A stretch of DNA of 64,000 nt from Colias croceus. Lineage: Eukaryota > Arthropoda > Insecta > Lepidoptera > Pieridae. How positions within the stretch are numbered: the first letter of the stretch is position 1; every line of letters starts with the position of its first letter. Under the pieces are notes generated by a model. It saw only the letters and a program-made list of their open reading frames with translations, did no database searches and had not been told where the DNA came from. Of this stretch, positions 56,246 to 64,000 are shown in pieces. Where the stretch lies: positions 2,120,501 through 2,184,500 of the forward strand of contig NC_059556.1 of NCBI RefSeq assembly GCF_905220415.1. The letters run 5' to 3'. Position numbers and translations under genes: made by a program.

Positions 56246-59200
56246 CTGATGAATAGTAATACATATTATTAAAAAAAATCAACATAAAAAGAACAAAAAT
56301 TCTAATCAAGATATAATTTTATCTATATTTTTTATCTTTATTTTTATTAATCATCATGTTAATTCAATTTTTGCACATACCACATTTAAATTTCAATTTT
56401 TCGATTGAAACCTACTGAATAATAAAATGCAATTTTCAGGGTAGTTACCTGATAGATAGAGCAAGTTTTTAAAAGCAAAACGGAAAACTTTTTTTATGTG
56501 ATTTTATTTTTTTACGGGCCTTTCAAGTGGTGAACATACTGGGTACTTTTATCTTTCTTGGCATTTAATTCTTTTTTTTATTCCATTCAAAGTTCTAACG
56601 ATAGTAAATGTTACCATCATGGATTGGCCTATCTTTCAGCTTAGCAAACAAAAAAAAAACAAGCATCTAACGCAATAATTGACGTCACCATGAGTGAAAA
56701 TATCATCGTACTCAGCGATAGATGAAAAATTTTAAAAAAATGTCATAACTCCGAAAATACGAAAAATCGCATAACATACATGGGGGTGATTCGGATAGCC
56801 CTCTAGGTCATCTACCTCCCAGCTTCCGTTCATCACTACTTTTTGGGACACCCTGTACTTAGGTATTTTTATTAATTTGAAACGTAACATGTATGAACAA
56901 TTTAAGTTTTATTTTCCTTACCTCAGCGGGCGAATCCTCGTGTACAGCGTGACCACAACGCGTTAGCACCTGCATTTGGAATTTGCCTGTAAATTAGAAA
57001 ATTATGATTAATTAGTATGCAGAAATAATTCTTATAAAAGTTATTGTATAGTTAGTGGAATAGCCAATAGACGGTGGCAGATGACCATTTTGCGTAGAAA
57101 TAATTGTTAACATTTAATATTAAATTTTGACTGTTCTTTGGAAGTGTTCTGTTTAAGAAAATAAGAAATAACCGTCTAAAAGGCTAATAGCTTGTTGTAT
57201 TCCCGATCTGGGCAAGATCTCCATGTGCTATCGTAGACCAATTTTCTATGAAATTGGTGCAGTTCACCCCCCCCCCTCCAAAAAAAATTTTTTTTCACAT
57301 GTTTCCAGCGCGATGATTGCATCGGCAATGTAGCATCTGCTTTCAAATGGCGTGCTAAGCTCGCCCCTGCCATTATTTATTGCTATTAATATTATTATGT
57401 ATAATATTTCTAATATTTCTATACGTAGTTGTATGAACAGCTGTATTGAAGGGTCAAATAAACACTGACCCTGCATCTGTCCCACGGTGAGGTCCCTGTC
57501 GAGCCCGTCGACGGAGGCCAGCAGCAGCAGGCGCGGAGCCCGAGCCGACAGGAAGGCGGCGCTGAGCCCGCTGAACCAGCCCGCCCAGTGCTGCTCCGTG
57601 CGGGACAGCTCCACGCGCCAGCGGTACCTGCACATATACATCATCATCATCATCATCATCATCATTATCATCATCATCATTATCATCATCATCATTATCA
57701 TCATCATTATCATCATTATCATCATTATCTCGGCCCTTCATCTGTTAAATCGTGTGCTGGCCTCCGATGCCACAATTGACATTTTTGCTAGTAGCACAGA
57801 ATACATAATAGTAGCTAAACGCTACAGAACGGACACTCTCCGCCTCCCGCCAAAATTAAACACTTACCTCACCCCGCACGATCAGACATGTTATGGTACC
57901 CATTTCCCCGCAAGGACGATACCAACGACGTCTTTAGACGAAACGCAACGAAGATTGACAACATTAATCAAATTGACTTAAAGCAATTTTATTATTTTGG
58001 ATTTGTGATTATCGTTTTTCGTAGAAAATGGTTAGATATTGTGCTGTTTACGGATGTATTTCATCAGAAAAACGCGAATTTTTTTTTACGCTAGTCACAA
58101 ATGTGCCAACCATAAAGAGTTTACACACACATTTGCAGTCTCTACAGTGTGACTGTCAAAACTATAATTTTGTATGGAGTGTCCGGGGTGTGCTAGTAGT
58201 ATAAATACTGTCCTAGACCTCTGTATCAGGTACTTGGATGCACATTGAATGTAACTCCATTTTGTTTGTATTTTTGTTAACATATTGTTACTAAATTCTA
58301 TGTATGCTTTGGTATTATTACTGTAAGTACAAAGAATGATTCTGTGTCAATAAATAAATAAATAAATCATCATCATCATCATTATCATCATCATTATCAT
58401 CATTATCATCATCATCATCATTATCATCATCATCATCATCATTATCATCATTATCATCATCATCATCATCATAAACCATTCCGACTCGGGACACGAGCCC
58501 CCCGTAAGGACAGGTCTACACGCCAGCGGTACCTGCCACACCGTATACATCATCATCATCAACCGTTCCCACTAGGGACGCGGGCCTCCCGTAAGGGATC
58601 AGGCCAATTTTATTTCACAAACATAAATAAAATAAAAATAAAAATAAAATTTATTTAATTCAGGAGTATTTCCCATACAAGAACATTCAGTTTCAAATAA
58701 AAAATCAATAAGTCAAAATAAAATAAAGTAATAAATAAAAATTAAATTGCAAAATTTCTACATACAAAACATTAAAATCGATAAAATAAATAAATTAAAT
58801 TAATTGGACCAATATTAAAATAATAAAATTTGATACAATTTGAAATTGAAAATTTTAAAATAAAATAATTGTAATTAGCTACTTCAATCAAAAATAATTT
58901 TACTAATTTAGGTATTTACCACCCTCTGGGGCCCCAGGCACACGCACTTGTGCTTGAACCCAGTGCCTCAGAAGGGGACTGTCCAACTTGTGACTGAGCA
59001 CGTTCAGGATGGTGTTGGGACTCCCACGAGTACGGAACATCAGCGAAGCGATGCGGCGCCGTATCACTGTGTGAAAGCCGTCTGTGTGCGCATGCGCAAA
59101 CATCGCAGATGCACTACAGTAGCGCGGAAGCCCCACCAGCACCCTGAACGCGTTATTATATTGTACTCGGAGAGCGTTGATGGCCCGCTGCGTGTAGTTG

Positions 59201-62200
59201 ACCCACAGATTGCAGGTGTAGAGCGTTTGGCAGAATGCTTTAAACAGGGTGATCTTAACCTCTAAACTACACCTCGCAAATCTGCGTGCCAACATGTTAC
59301 AGCGGACCGCCATCGCCCTCCTTTCTCTTTCAATATCCTTATCGTCTTTTAAATCCTCGGTGACCACATGGCCGAGGTATTTAAACTCAGTCACTCTTCG
59401 AAGAGTGACACCGTTAAGCAGGACAGGTGCCACCTCCCCCGTTTTACGACCCCTGGCTTTAAATACCAGGAGCTCACTTTTCTGAGCATTGTATTTGAGA
59501 CCGTGTACCCTCGCATACTGCTCACACACGCCTATCAGCTTTCTGAGCGCGGCTCTTGATGGGCTGAGCAACACCATGTCATCTGCATAGCTAATACTGT
59601 TGATGCAGTGACCATCAATCGAGCATCCTACTCCGATGCTGCTCAGCTCAACAATCAGCCCGTTCACGTACAAGTTGAAGAGAGAAGGGGATGTTAATCC
59701 CCCTTGTCTCACCCCACACTCCAAGCCGTACTCGTCAGAAAATTCACCAAGCCATTTGACCCGGTTAGTTTGGTGGTCATACCCATATTTAAAGATATTG
59801 ACTAACTCACCTGGCACACCTGTATCCTTCAATTTACGCCAGAGAATATCGTACCTAACCAGGTCAAAAGCCTTGGAGAGATCGAGAAAGGCTGCATATA
59901 CGGGCGTGCTCCTATCTGTGTAATACCTGACAGTCTGCTTGAGAGACATCACCGCACATTCTGTCGAAAGTCTAGGTCTAAAACCGAACTGAGCGTCATT
60001 TAAATTTAGGTGTTCTTTAAGCTGTCTCTCAAGCAGTCCATCAAGTACCTTAGCTGTGGCTGTAGCTAATGATATCGGGCGGTAGTTGCACTTGTCGGAA
60101 TTATCTCCAGTCTTGTTTTTAATTATAGGCACTACCACCGTCTTCATCAGCTCATTTGGCAGATAGGAATGTCTTATACAGAGCGTAAATAAAAGTCCTA
60201 AAAGTCTCGGGAGGTGTGGCCCCGCATGCTGAAAATGTTCGATGCTGAGGCCATCGTGTCCGGGCGACTTCCCTCTAGTCATGCCTTTTATTATTAGAGC
60301 AACTTGTTTTGCTGTGACCCGCTCAGGCACCACGGATACGACGACCCCCGCATCCCTGGTCTGTTCACCTTTTAGCGGAGACTCCACTTGAAAGTGACGT
60401 CTAAACAAATTTGCAATATCTTTTGTATTGCTGATGCCGTTGATACTCACAGGGACGCTAGGTCTTGGGTTTAACTGTTTTGTCTGTTGCCAAAATCCTT
60501 TAAAATCTTTATTTTTATGTTTAGTAGCTAAAATATTCATTTTTACATAAATAACTAACATAAATAACTAGGTGTCCGCCCGCGGCTTCGCCCGCGCAGT
60601 CAAAAAAAAACCCGCATAGTTCCCATTCCCGTGGAATTTCCGGGATTGCGTCATTTTCCCGGGATAAAAAGTAGTGTAATAAAAGTTTAAAAATAGTAGC
60701 CACCAGTAGTAAAAGTTTGCAATAATTGCAATTGCTTCGATAGTTTACACAATTTATTAATTTTTGTTCGCATTAAATAAATAAAATCCTGAAATAATTT
60801 TAAGCTTCAGATTTGTTTTTCCAAATAATTGCAAACTTTTTCCAATATATTACACTATATTATATTAATTATATTACACATATTAATAAAAACAAGTGCT
60901 ACAATATATAAACTAATTTTAAAAAACATCCTAATTTCATATAAAAAAAAATAACTTTCAAGAACAAAAATTCAACCAAAAAATCCTTTTTTTTACAACA
61001 AAAAAAAACAAAAATTTTAAAACAAAACCTACCTCATAGCCCCGTTAGTAACTACCGGCGTGGGTTTAGTGAACCCATCCCCCTCCCCCTGCCCGTTTCC
61101 TTCCCCATCCCCCTCCCCCTCCCCCTCGCTCTCCTCGAGGATGACATCCCCGCGGGTGATCGGCCTCTCGCCGTCATCTGATTCGCAAATGTAGGATTCC
61201 ACCTCGTTGATTGCTAGCTGGTTTGTAGTGCAACTGAAATTTAACGTAATAATATAATTTATTTGTGTCTTCTTTTAAGAATAATAAATTTAATTTAATA
61301 AACTAGAAAAACACGCTTAAATTCATAAAACTATTGTATTGTCACCTATCCTTGACTAGCTGCGCTCCGCGGTTTCACCCGGCTCCACTCCTGTTGATCT
61401 TAGCGTAATGATAGCCTACCTCGATAAATGAGCTATCTAACACCGAAAGATTTTTTTTAAATCGGACCAGTAGTTCCTGAGATTAGCGCGTTCAAACAAA
61501 CAAACTTTTCAGCTTTATAATATTATAAGTATATTAGTATTAATATAGATACATATTAATTACTATTATTATGTATCTGTATTATTAAAATTTACTATGA
61601 AGGAGACGATAACGTCGGATTTACATTTTTTGTCGATGACCATCAGTTACAGTTGTTACTTATGGTTATCATAGTGTTATCTTTCTTAACACTTTCCAGA
61701 AATATCGTTAGAAAATAATAAAAAAACTCTTCTGAATCATACTTATTATTAAAATACAATGCATTTTATTTTCACACATTTTTTAAACTAATATTAGTAT
61801 CCAATAAAGTTTTTGAATTATCTCATTTATGCATGCAATAAGTATAGATAAATTTTGCAAGTCACTTACTTGACAATTTGACTGGGCATCGACACTCGCG
61901 CAGAGTCAACATTCCTTACTTGTCCACTCCTTACACTGTTGAAAAGAAAATTTTTTACATAATAAAAAAATGCAAAAAATAATATTTTTATTTTATTTAT
62001 TTTATATAATAATAAACAAACAGTGTAAAGGGTGAAATTATCAATAAAAAAAAAATACTTTATTTCAGTTATTGTTCGTATATTACTATTTAAGGCCGTG
62101 TACGCGGTCCGTGCGCTGTTTGGCTCAAATATGTGATTTTTCAAACCAGATTGTCCTTCAACCACTTATCTTACAAACATATGAATTACTAATAATTTTA

Positions 62201-62772
62201 GGAAATTTTATTGTCTATATAGTTAGTTAAGAGTTTTTTTCAATTAATACAGTATTTGTGAATACCATGAAGATAACTGAGCCGATGATTACTTGATTTC
62301 ACTTTTAGTGTCAATTTCGAAGCTAAAAATATCTGAAATTGCTGACAGATCTAACACACATTTTTTTTTAACTAACTGCAAAAATCCTTATTAAAATAGT
62401 TAGTTAAAATATTTTTTTTATTTTGGACTCCTAACTTACGAAATTAAAATCCGAACAATGTGAATTTTTTTAGAAATTATAGTCGACAAAATGATTATTT
62501 TCACCAAGATATTTGACTTAGTTGAATATAATTTATACATATTGTAATAAAAGAACGTATTACTTATAAGATAAAATTTAAAAAATCAACTAAGGTACCT
62601 CTATTATTTTTCTACAATTTTTTTAAAGTACTATAAAACACTACGCGCGACCCGATTAATATAATATTATTGAATACATACCACCACTCTATAGCATGCT
62701 CTATGCTCTTGAAATGCGTCGGCCTGCCGCGTAGAAAGCTCTGCATGCTTGCAAGAGCGTCCATAGCAGTAC
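56147..62772 (-). CDS. PPME1: Protein phosphatase methylesterase 1 (PPME1), C-terminal part
   Basis: Exons on the minus strand: 62772..62682, 61935..61870, 61233..61033, 57627..57470, 56986..56922, 56245..56147 (680 nt; phases all join). PPME1 is an alpha/beta-hydrolase that removes the C-terminal methyl ester from the PP2A catalytic subunit. The visible part runs from MDALASMQSFLRGRP, through QVRNVDSARVSMPSQ, an acidic Gly-Glu insert, YRWRVELSRTEQHWAGWF and LLLLASVDGLDRDLTVGQMQ, to CGHAVHED with the catalytic histidine. It ends FLLRHRL ... PGC. The nucleophile serine and catalytic aspartate belong to exons beyond the right edge. The gene is convergent with MICU3. A LINE with an open RT frame sits in the 61033-57627 intron, same strand. 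Confidence 0.93.
56922..56986 (-). CDS. PPME1: PPME1 exon with catalytic histidine
   Basis: Acceptor TAATTTACAG and donor GTAAGG. It codes KFQMQVLTRCGHAVHEDSPA(E). Confidence 0.93.
57470..57627 (-). CDS. PPME1: PPME1 exon
   Basis: Acceptor ATATGTGCAG and donor GTCAGT, 158 nt. GC-rich codon use. It codes YRWRVELSRTEQHWAGWFSG and APRLLLLASVDGLDRDLTVG. Confidence 0.93.
57639..57729. repeat. (ATC)n microsatellite
   Basis: ATCATC with interspersed ATT units, about 12 bp upstream of the PPME1 exon acceptor (minus strand). It makes long Met/Ile, Asp/Asn and His/Tyr frames that are not genes. Confidence 0.9.
58028..58204 (+). CDS. Short THAP-like frame (58 codons), probably mobile-element derived
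   Basis: ATG at 58028 opens MVRYCAVYGCISSEKREFFF, which resembles the start of a THAP zinc finger (C-x4-C near the N-terminus). The later THAP histidine, C-H ligands and A-V-P-F-like block are not clearly present before the stop. It lies in a PPME1 intron on the opposite strand. It may be a remnant of a P-like or other domesticated element. Confidence 0.3.
   Translation: MVRYCAVYGCISSEKREFFFTLVTNVPTIKSLHTHLQSLQCDCQNYNFVWSVRGVLVV
58366..58471. repeat. (ATC)n microsatellite, SINE-tail derived
   Basis: ATC/ATT triplets run straight into GACTCGGGACACGAGCC and a second short tail with CCACTAGGGACGCGGGCC (to about 58606). Both match the 3' part of SINE family B (minus orientation). Confidence 0.75.
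58473..58606 (-). mobile_element. Two truncated SINE family B 3' ends
   Basis: CCGACTCGGGACACGAGCC and TTCCCACTAGGGACGCGGGC are diverged copies of the CCCGTGTCCCAGCAGTGGGA segment next to the GAT tail of the full SINEs. Confidence 0.6.
58620..60567 (-). mobile_element. 5'-truncated non-LTR retrotransposon (LINE) in a PPME1 intron
   Basis: The minus-strand RT frame (60561-58903) is followed by an A/T-rich 3' UTR ending in TTTATTTTTATTTTTATTTT-like tail repeats near 58625-58650. The direct repeat AACATAAATAA at 58620-58630 and 60557-60567 may be its target duplication, though the sequence is simple. Confidence 0.7.
58903..60561 (-). CDS. Non-LTR reverse transcriptase, 552 codons, uninterrupted
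   Basis: Copies element RNA into DNA at the target site. RT domain marks in order: GKSPGHDGLSIEHF (about residues 97-110), PIIKNK and NYRPISL (145-165), FGFRPRLSTECA (192-203), FLDLSKAFD with the first catalytic Asp (225-233), GVRQGGLTSPSLFNLYVNGL (283-302), and YADD (325-328). A thumb region containing EFKYLGHVVTED follows. The N-terminal endonuclease is missing (5' truncation), but all RT catalytic residues are present with no stop or frameshift, so the insertion is young. It resembles CR1/L2/Daphne-type LINEs rather than R1; the exact clade is uncertain. Same strand as PPME1. Confidence 0.9.
   Translation of the reverse strand: MLVIYVKMNILATKHKNKDFKGFWQQTKQLNPRPSVPVSINGISNTKDIANLFRRHFQVESPLKGEQTRDAGVVVSVVPERVTAKQVALIIKGMTRGKSPGHDGLSIEHFQHAGPHLPRLLGLLFTLCIRHSYLPNELMKTVVVPIIKNKTGDNSDKCNYRPISLATATAKVLDGLLERQLKEHLNLNDAQFGFRPRLSTECAVMSLKQTVRYYTDRSTPVYAAFLDLSKAFDLVRYDILWRKLKDTGVPGELVNIFKYGYDHQTNRVKWLGEFSDEYGLECGVRQGGLTSPSLFNLYVNGLIVELSSIGVGCSIDGHCINSISYADDMVLLSPSRAALRKLIGVCEQYARVHGLKYNAQKSELLVFKARGRKTGEVAPVLLNGVTLRRVTEFKYLGHVVTEDLKDDKDIERERRAMAVRCNMLARRFARCSLEVKITLFKAFCQTLYTCNLWVNYTQRAINALRVQYNNAFRVLVGLPRYCSASAMFAHAHTDGFHTVIRRRIASLMFRTRGSPNTILNVLSHKLDSPLLRHWVQAQVRVPGAPEGGKYLN
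60568..60674 (+). repeat. Dispersed repeat end, class b (partial)
   Basis: CTAGGTGTCCGCCCGCGGCT through TTTTCCCGGGATAAAAAGTA. Confidence 0.7.
60680..61020. other. AT-rich PPME1 intron sequence
   Basis: Nothing recognised. Confidence 0.5.
61033..61233 (-). CDS. PPME1: PPME1 exon with acidic insert
   Basis: Acceptor AAATTTCAG and donor GTAGGT, 201 nt. It codes LAINEVESYICESDDGERP, then an E-G/D-G repeat (EGEGEGDGEGNGQGEGDG) corresponding to the acidic, disordered loop of vertebrate PPME1, then TPVVTNGAM. Confidence 0.88.
61353..61533 (+). repeat. Dispersed repeat end, class c, in PPME1 intron
   Basis: GACTAGCTGCGCTCCGCGGT through TTCAGCTTTATAATATTATA. Confidence 0.7.
61870..61935 (-). CDS. 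PPME1: PPME1 exon (66 nt)
   Basis: Acceptor TTTTCAACAG and donor GTAAGT. It codes VRSGQVRNVDSARVSMPSQI. Confidence 0.9.
62682..62772 (-). CDS. PPME1: PPME1 exon
   Basis: Acceptor ATATTACAG and donor GTATGT. It codes TAMDALASMQSFLRGRPTH and FKSIEHAIEW, and ends two bases into a Cys codon. Confidence 0.9.
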
Positions 62773-62824
62773 CTGTAATATTAATATGATAATATATAGC
62801 TAAATAAATAACAAGTGATAACTG

Positions 62825-62913
62825 CGTTAAAAACAACCGACTTCAAACTTGCACTTGCAACATTTACAAATACAGACAAAAATGCTCCTAAAATAAAAAC
62901 TACTGGGCCTATC
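62825..62913 (-). mobile_element. Partial 'AACCGACTTC' element, broken by an insertion
   Basis: GCGTTAAAAACAACCGACTT through AAAACTACTGGGCCTATC. It stops abruptly where the class-a repeat begins. Confidence 0.65.
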
Positions 62914-62915
62914 TT

Positions 62916-63047
62916 CAATTTTTAAAACTACGCAACGGATTTTGATGCGGTTTTTTTAATAGATAGAGTGATTCAAGAGGAAGGTTTTAGTATATAACTT
63001 ATTATGTTTTAGATAAAGCGGGCGAAGCCGCGGGCGGATAGCTAGTC
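62916..63047 (-). repeat. Dispersed repeat end, class a, nested
   Basis: AAACTACGCAACGGATTTTG through GGGCGAAGCCGCGGGCGG and CTAGTC. It lies between a partial and a complete copy of the 'AACCGACTTC' element. Confidence 0.7.
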
Positions 63048-63080
63048 TCTAATAACTAATGATAAAACAAGTAATAACTG

Positions 63081-63332
63081 CGTTAAAAACAACAGACTTC
63101 AAACTTGCACTTGCAACATTTACAAATACAGACAAAAATGCTCATAAAATAAAAACTACTGGGCCTATCCGAATAAAATTTTTATGGGACCAATTCGACA
63201 CCATCCCGCATCGAACAAAAAAAGAATCACGTAAATCGGTTCAGAAACCTTGGAGTAATCAGTGTACATACATAAAAAAAAATACCGGCCGAATTGATAA
63301 CCGCCTCCTTTTTTTTGAAGTCGGTTAAAAAT
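63081..63332 (-). mobile_element. Short element with 'AACCGACTTCAAA' inverted ends, complete copy
   Basis: GCGTTAAAAACAACAGACTT to TTTTTTGAAGTCGGTTAAAA. Near-identical to 15914-16152 reversed. Confidence 0.75.
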
Positions 63333-63370
63333 AAACCGCCGGAATGTACGCGCATAACTTAACTAACTAA

Positions 63371-63542
63371 GGGCCGATTTTTCAATGCTTGGTTAAACTT
63401 ATCCGTCCAATAAACTATTTCACGATAATATTAAAATGTCACGTAAACTGTCAAATACGGGCAATTAGAATACGTTTTTAAAATGGTTGTTTTATACATT
63501 ATTCGACGAATAAGTTTTATCCAAGCATTGAAAAATCGGCCC
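63371..63542. mobile_element. MITE, 'GGGCCGATTTTTCAAT' family, copy 2
   Basis: A 22-bp perfect terminal repeat (starts GGGCCGATTTTTCAATGC) at 63371-63392 is reversed at 63521-63542. Confidence 0.85.
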
Positions 63543-63884
63543 TGACTAAACTAACGATTATACCCAATTAGACAAATTTTATTTTTATTCTTTTTTATGT
63601 TGTTTCCAAAAAAAAACTGAAAATCTTGCTAAAAGAACGGATCGGGCAGAACTGGGGCGAATAGCTAATTTTCAATAAAAAATATTTTATTATTCATATT
63701 AATTTGCATGATGAAGTCTCTGATTATTGTGATAAGACATGTTATCTATTCAATGATTGAATCATAAATGATTCAATCAATCAATTTTTTCAGATTACAT
63801 AAAAACAAATACAATACAGATTACAGTTATTAAAACATTATCTATAAATAAATTTACCTAACATCCATTATTCAGAAATTTAAC

Positions 63885-64000
63885 ATAAAAAGAGCGTGCG
63901 CCGAGCACACGTGTCAGAAGTGAAACTTCTTTGGCAAGATTCAAAGATACCAAAATCGTCGCCTTACTAAATGACTTGTGACGGTATTGCCATGACTCGA
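63885..64000 (+). mobile_element. MITE-like 'AGAAGTGAAACTTCTTT' family, copy 4 (cut by window end)
   Basis: AAAAAGAGCGTGCGCCGAGC, then GTCAGAAGTGAAACTTCTTT and a TGACGGTATTGCCATGAC block. It is close to 45008-45175. Confidence 0.75.

Noticed and set aside
57264..57741. Long minus-strand frames rich in Met/Ile or Asp/Asn
   Set aside because: The ATC microsatellite inflates them. Only 57470-57627 is real, as a PPME1 exon.
63059..63328. 89-codon frame nearly identical to a 60-codon frame at 15989-16171
   Set aside because: Both are readings through the 'AACCGACTTC' short element. No start context or domain.
1..64000. CRISPR array, operon or phage-like system
   Set aside because: Direct repeats are dispersed eukaryotic elements or simple tandem arrays without spacers. 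All real genes are split by spliceosomal introns.

Overview
The window looks like nuclear DNA of a moth or butterfly (Lepidoptera). It is AT-rich, has split genes with GT-AG introns, and is crowded with degenerate transposon ends typical of lepidopteran genomes: 'CCCGCGGCTTCGCCCGC' ends, tRNA-derived SINEs, MITEs and non-LTR retrotransposon pieces. No bacterial or viral gene organisation is present. The species cannot be named from the sequence alone.

Three host genes could be rebuilt by joining exons by hand. (1) A MICU3/MICU2-type mitochondrial calcium-uptake regulator lies on the + strand. Ten exons from 40779 to 50230 give all of the protein except its N-terminus, including two canonical EF-hands and the stop codon. 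(2) The C-terminal part of protein phosphatase methylesterase 1 (PPME1) lies on the - strand, with six exons from 62772 down to 56147. It includes the catalytic histidine; the N-terminal half lies beyond the right edge. The two genes converge, with about 5.9 kb of MITE-rich DNA between their stop codons. (3) A small secreted-protein gene of 113 residues lies on the - strand, with three exons from 14665 down to 13265, a TATA box and a signal peptide. I do not recognise its family with confidence. A broken copy of its last exon lies just downstream.

Region by region: 1-610 is the 5' end of a non-LTR retrotransposon on the - strand (endonuclease start). 0.6-11.6 kb is AT-rich DNA with scattered repeat ends and a fresh 0.82-kb tandem duplication (4128-5772). 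11.65-12.81 kb is a stack of three inserted elements. 12.87-14.71 kb is the small secreted gene and its pseudo-exon. 15-40.7 kb is mostly intergenic or long-intron DNA with MITEs, palindromes and LINE fragments; the missing 5' exons of MICU3 may lie here. 40.8-50.2 kb is MICU3, with transposon insertions in most introns, one of which carries a 12-bp minisatellite of about 28 units. 50.2-56.1 kb is a dense MITE cluster. 56.1-62.8 kb is PPME1, with a LINE holding an uninterrupted reverse-transcriptase frame in one intron. 62.8-64 kb is nested repeats.

MICU3 would act in the mitochondrial intermembrane space as a Ca2+-sensing gate of the uniporter. PPME1 would demethylate the PP2A catalytic subunit in cytosol and nucleus. 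Nothing in the sequence links the three genes functionally. Exon ends were set by splice consensus, reading phase and similarity to remembered family sequences; no alignment or transcript data were available.
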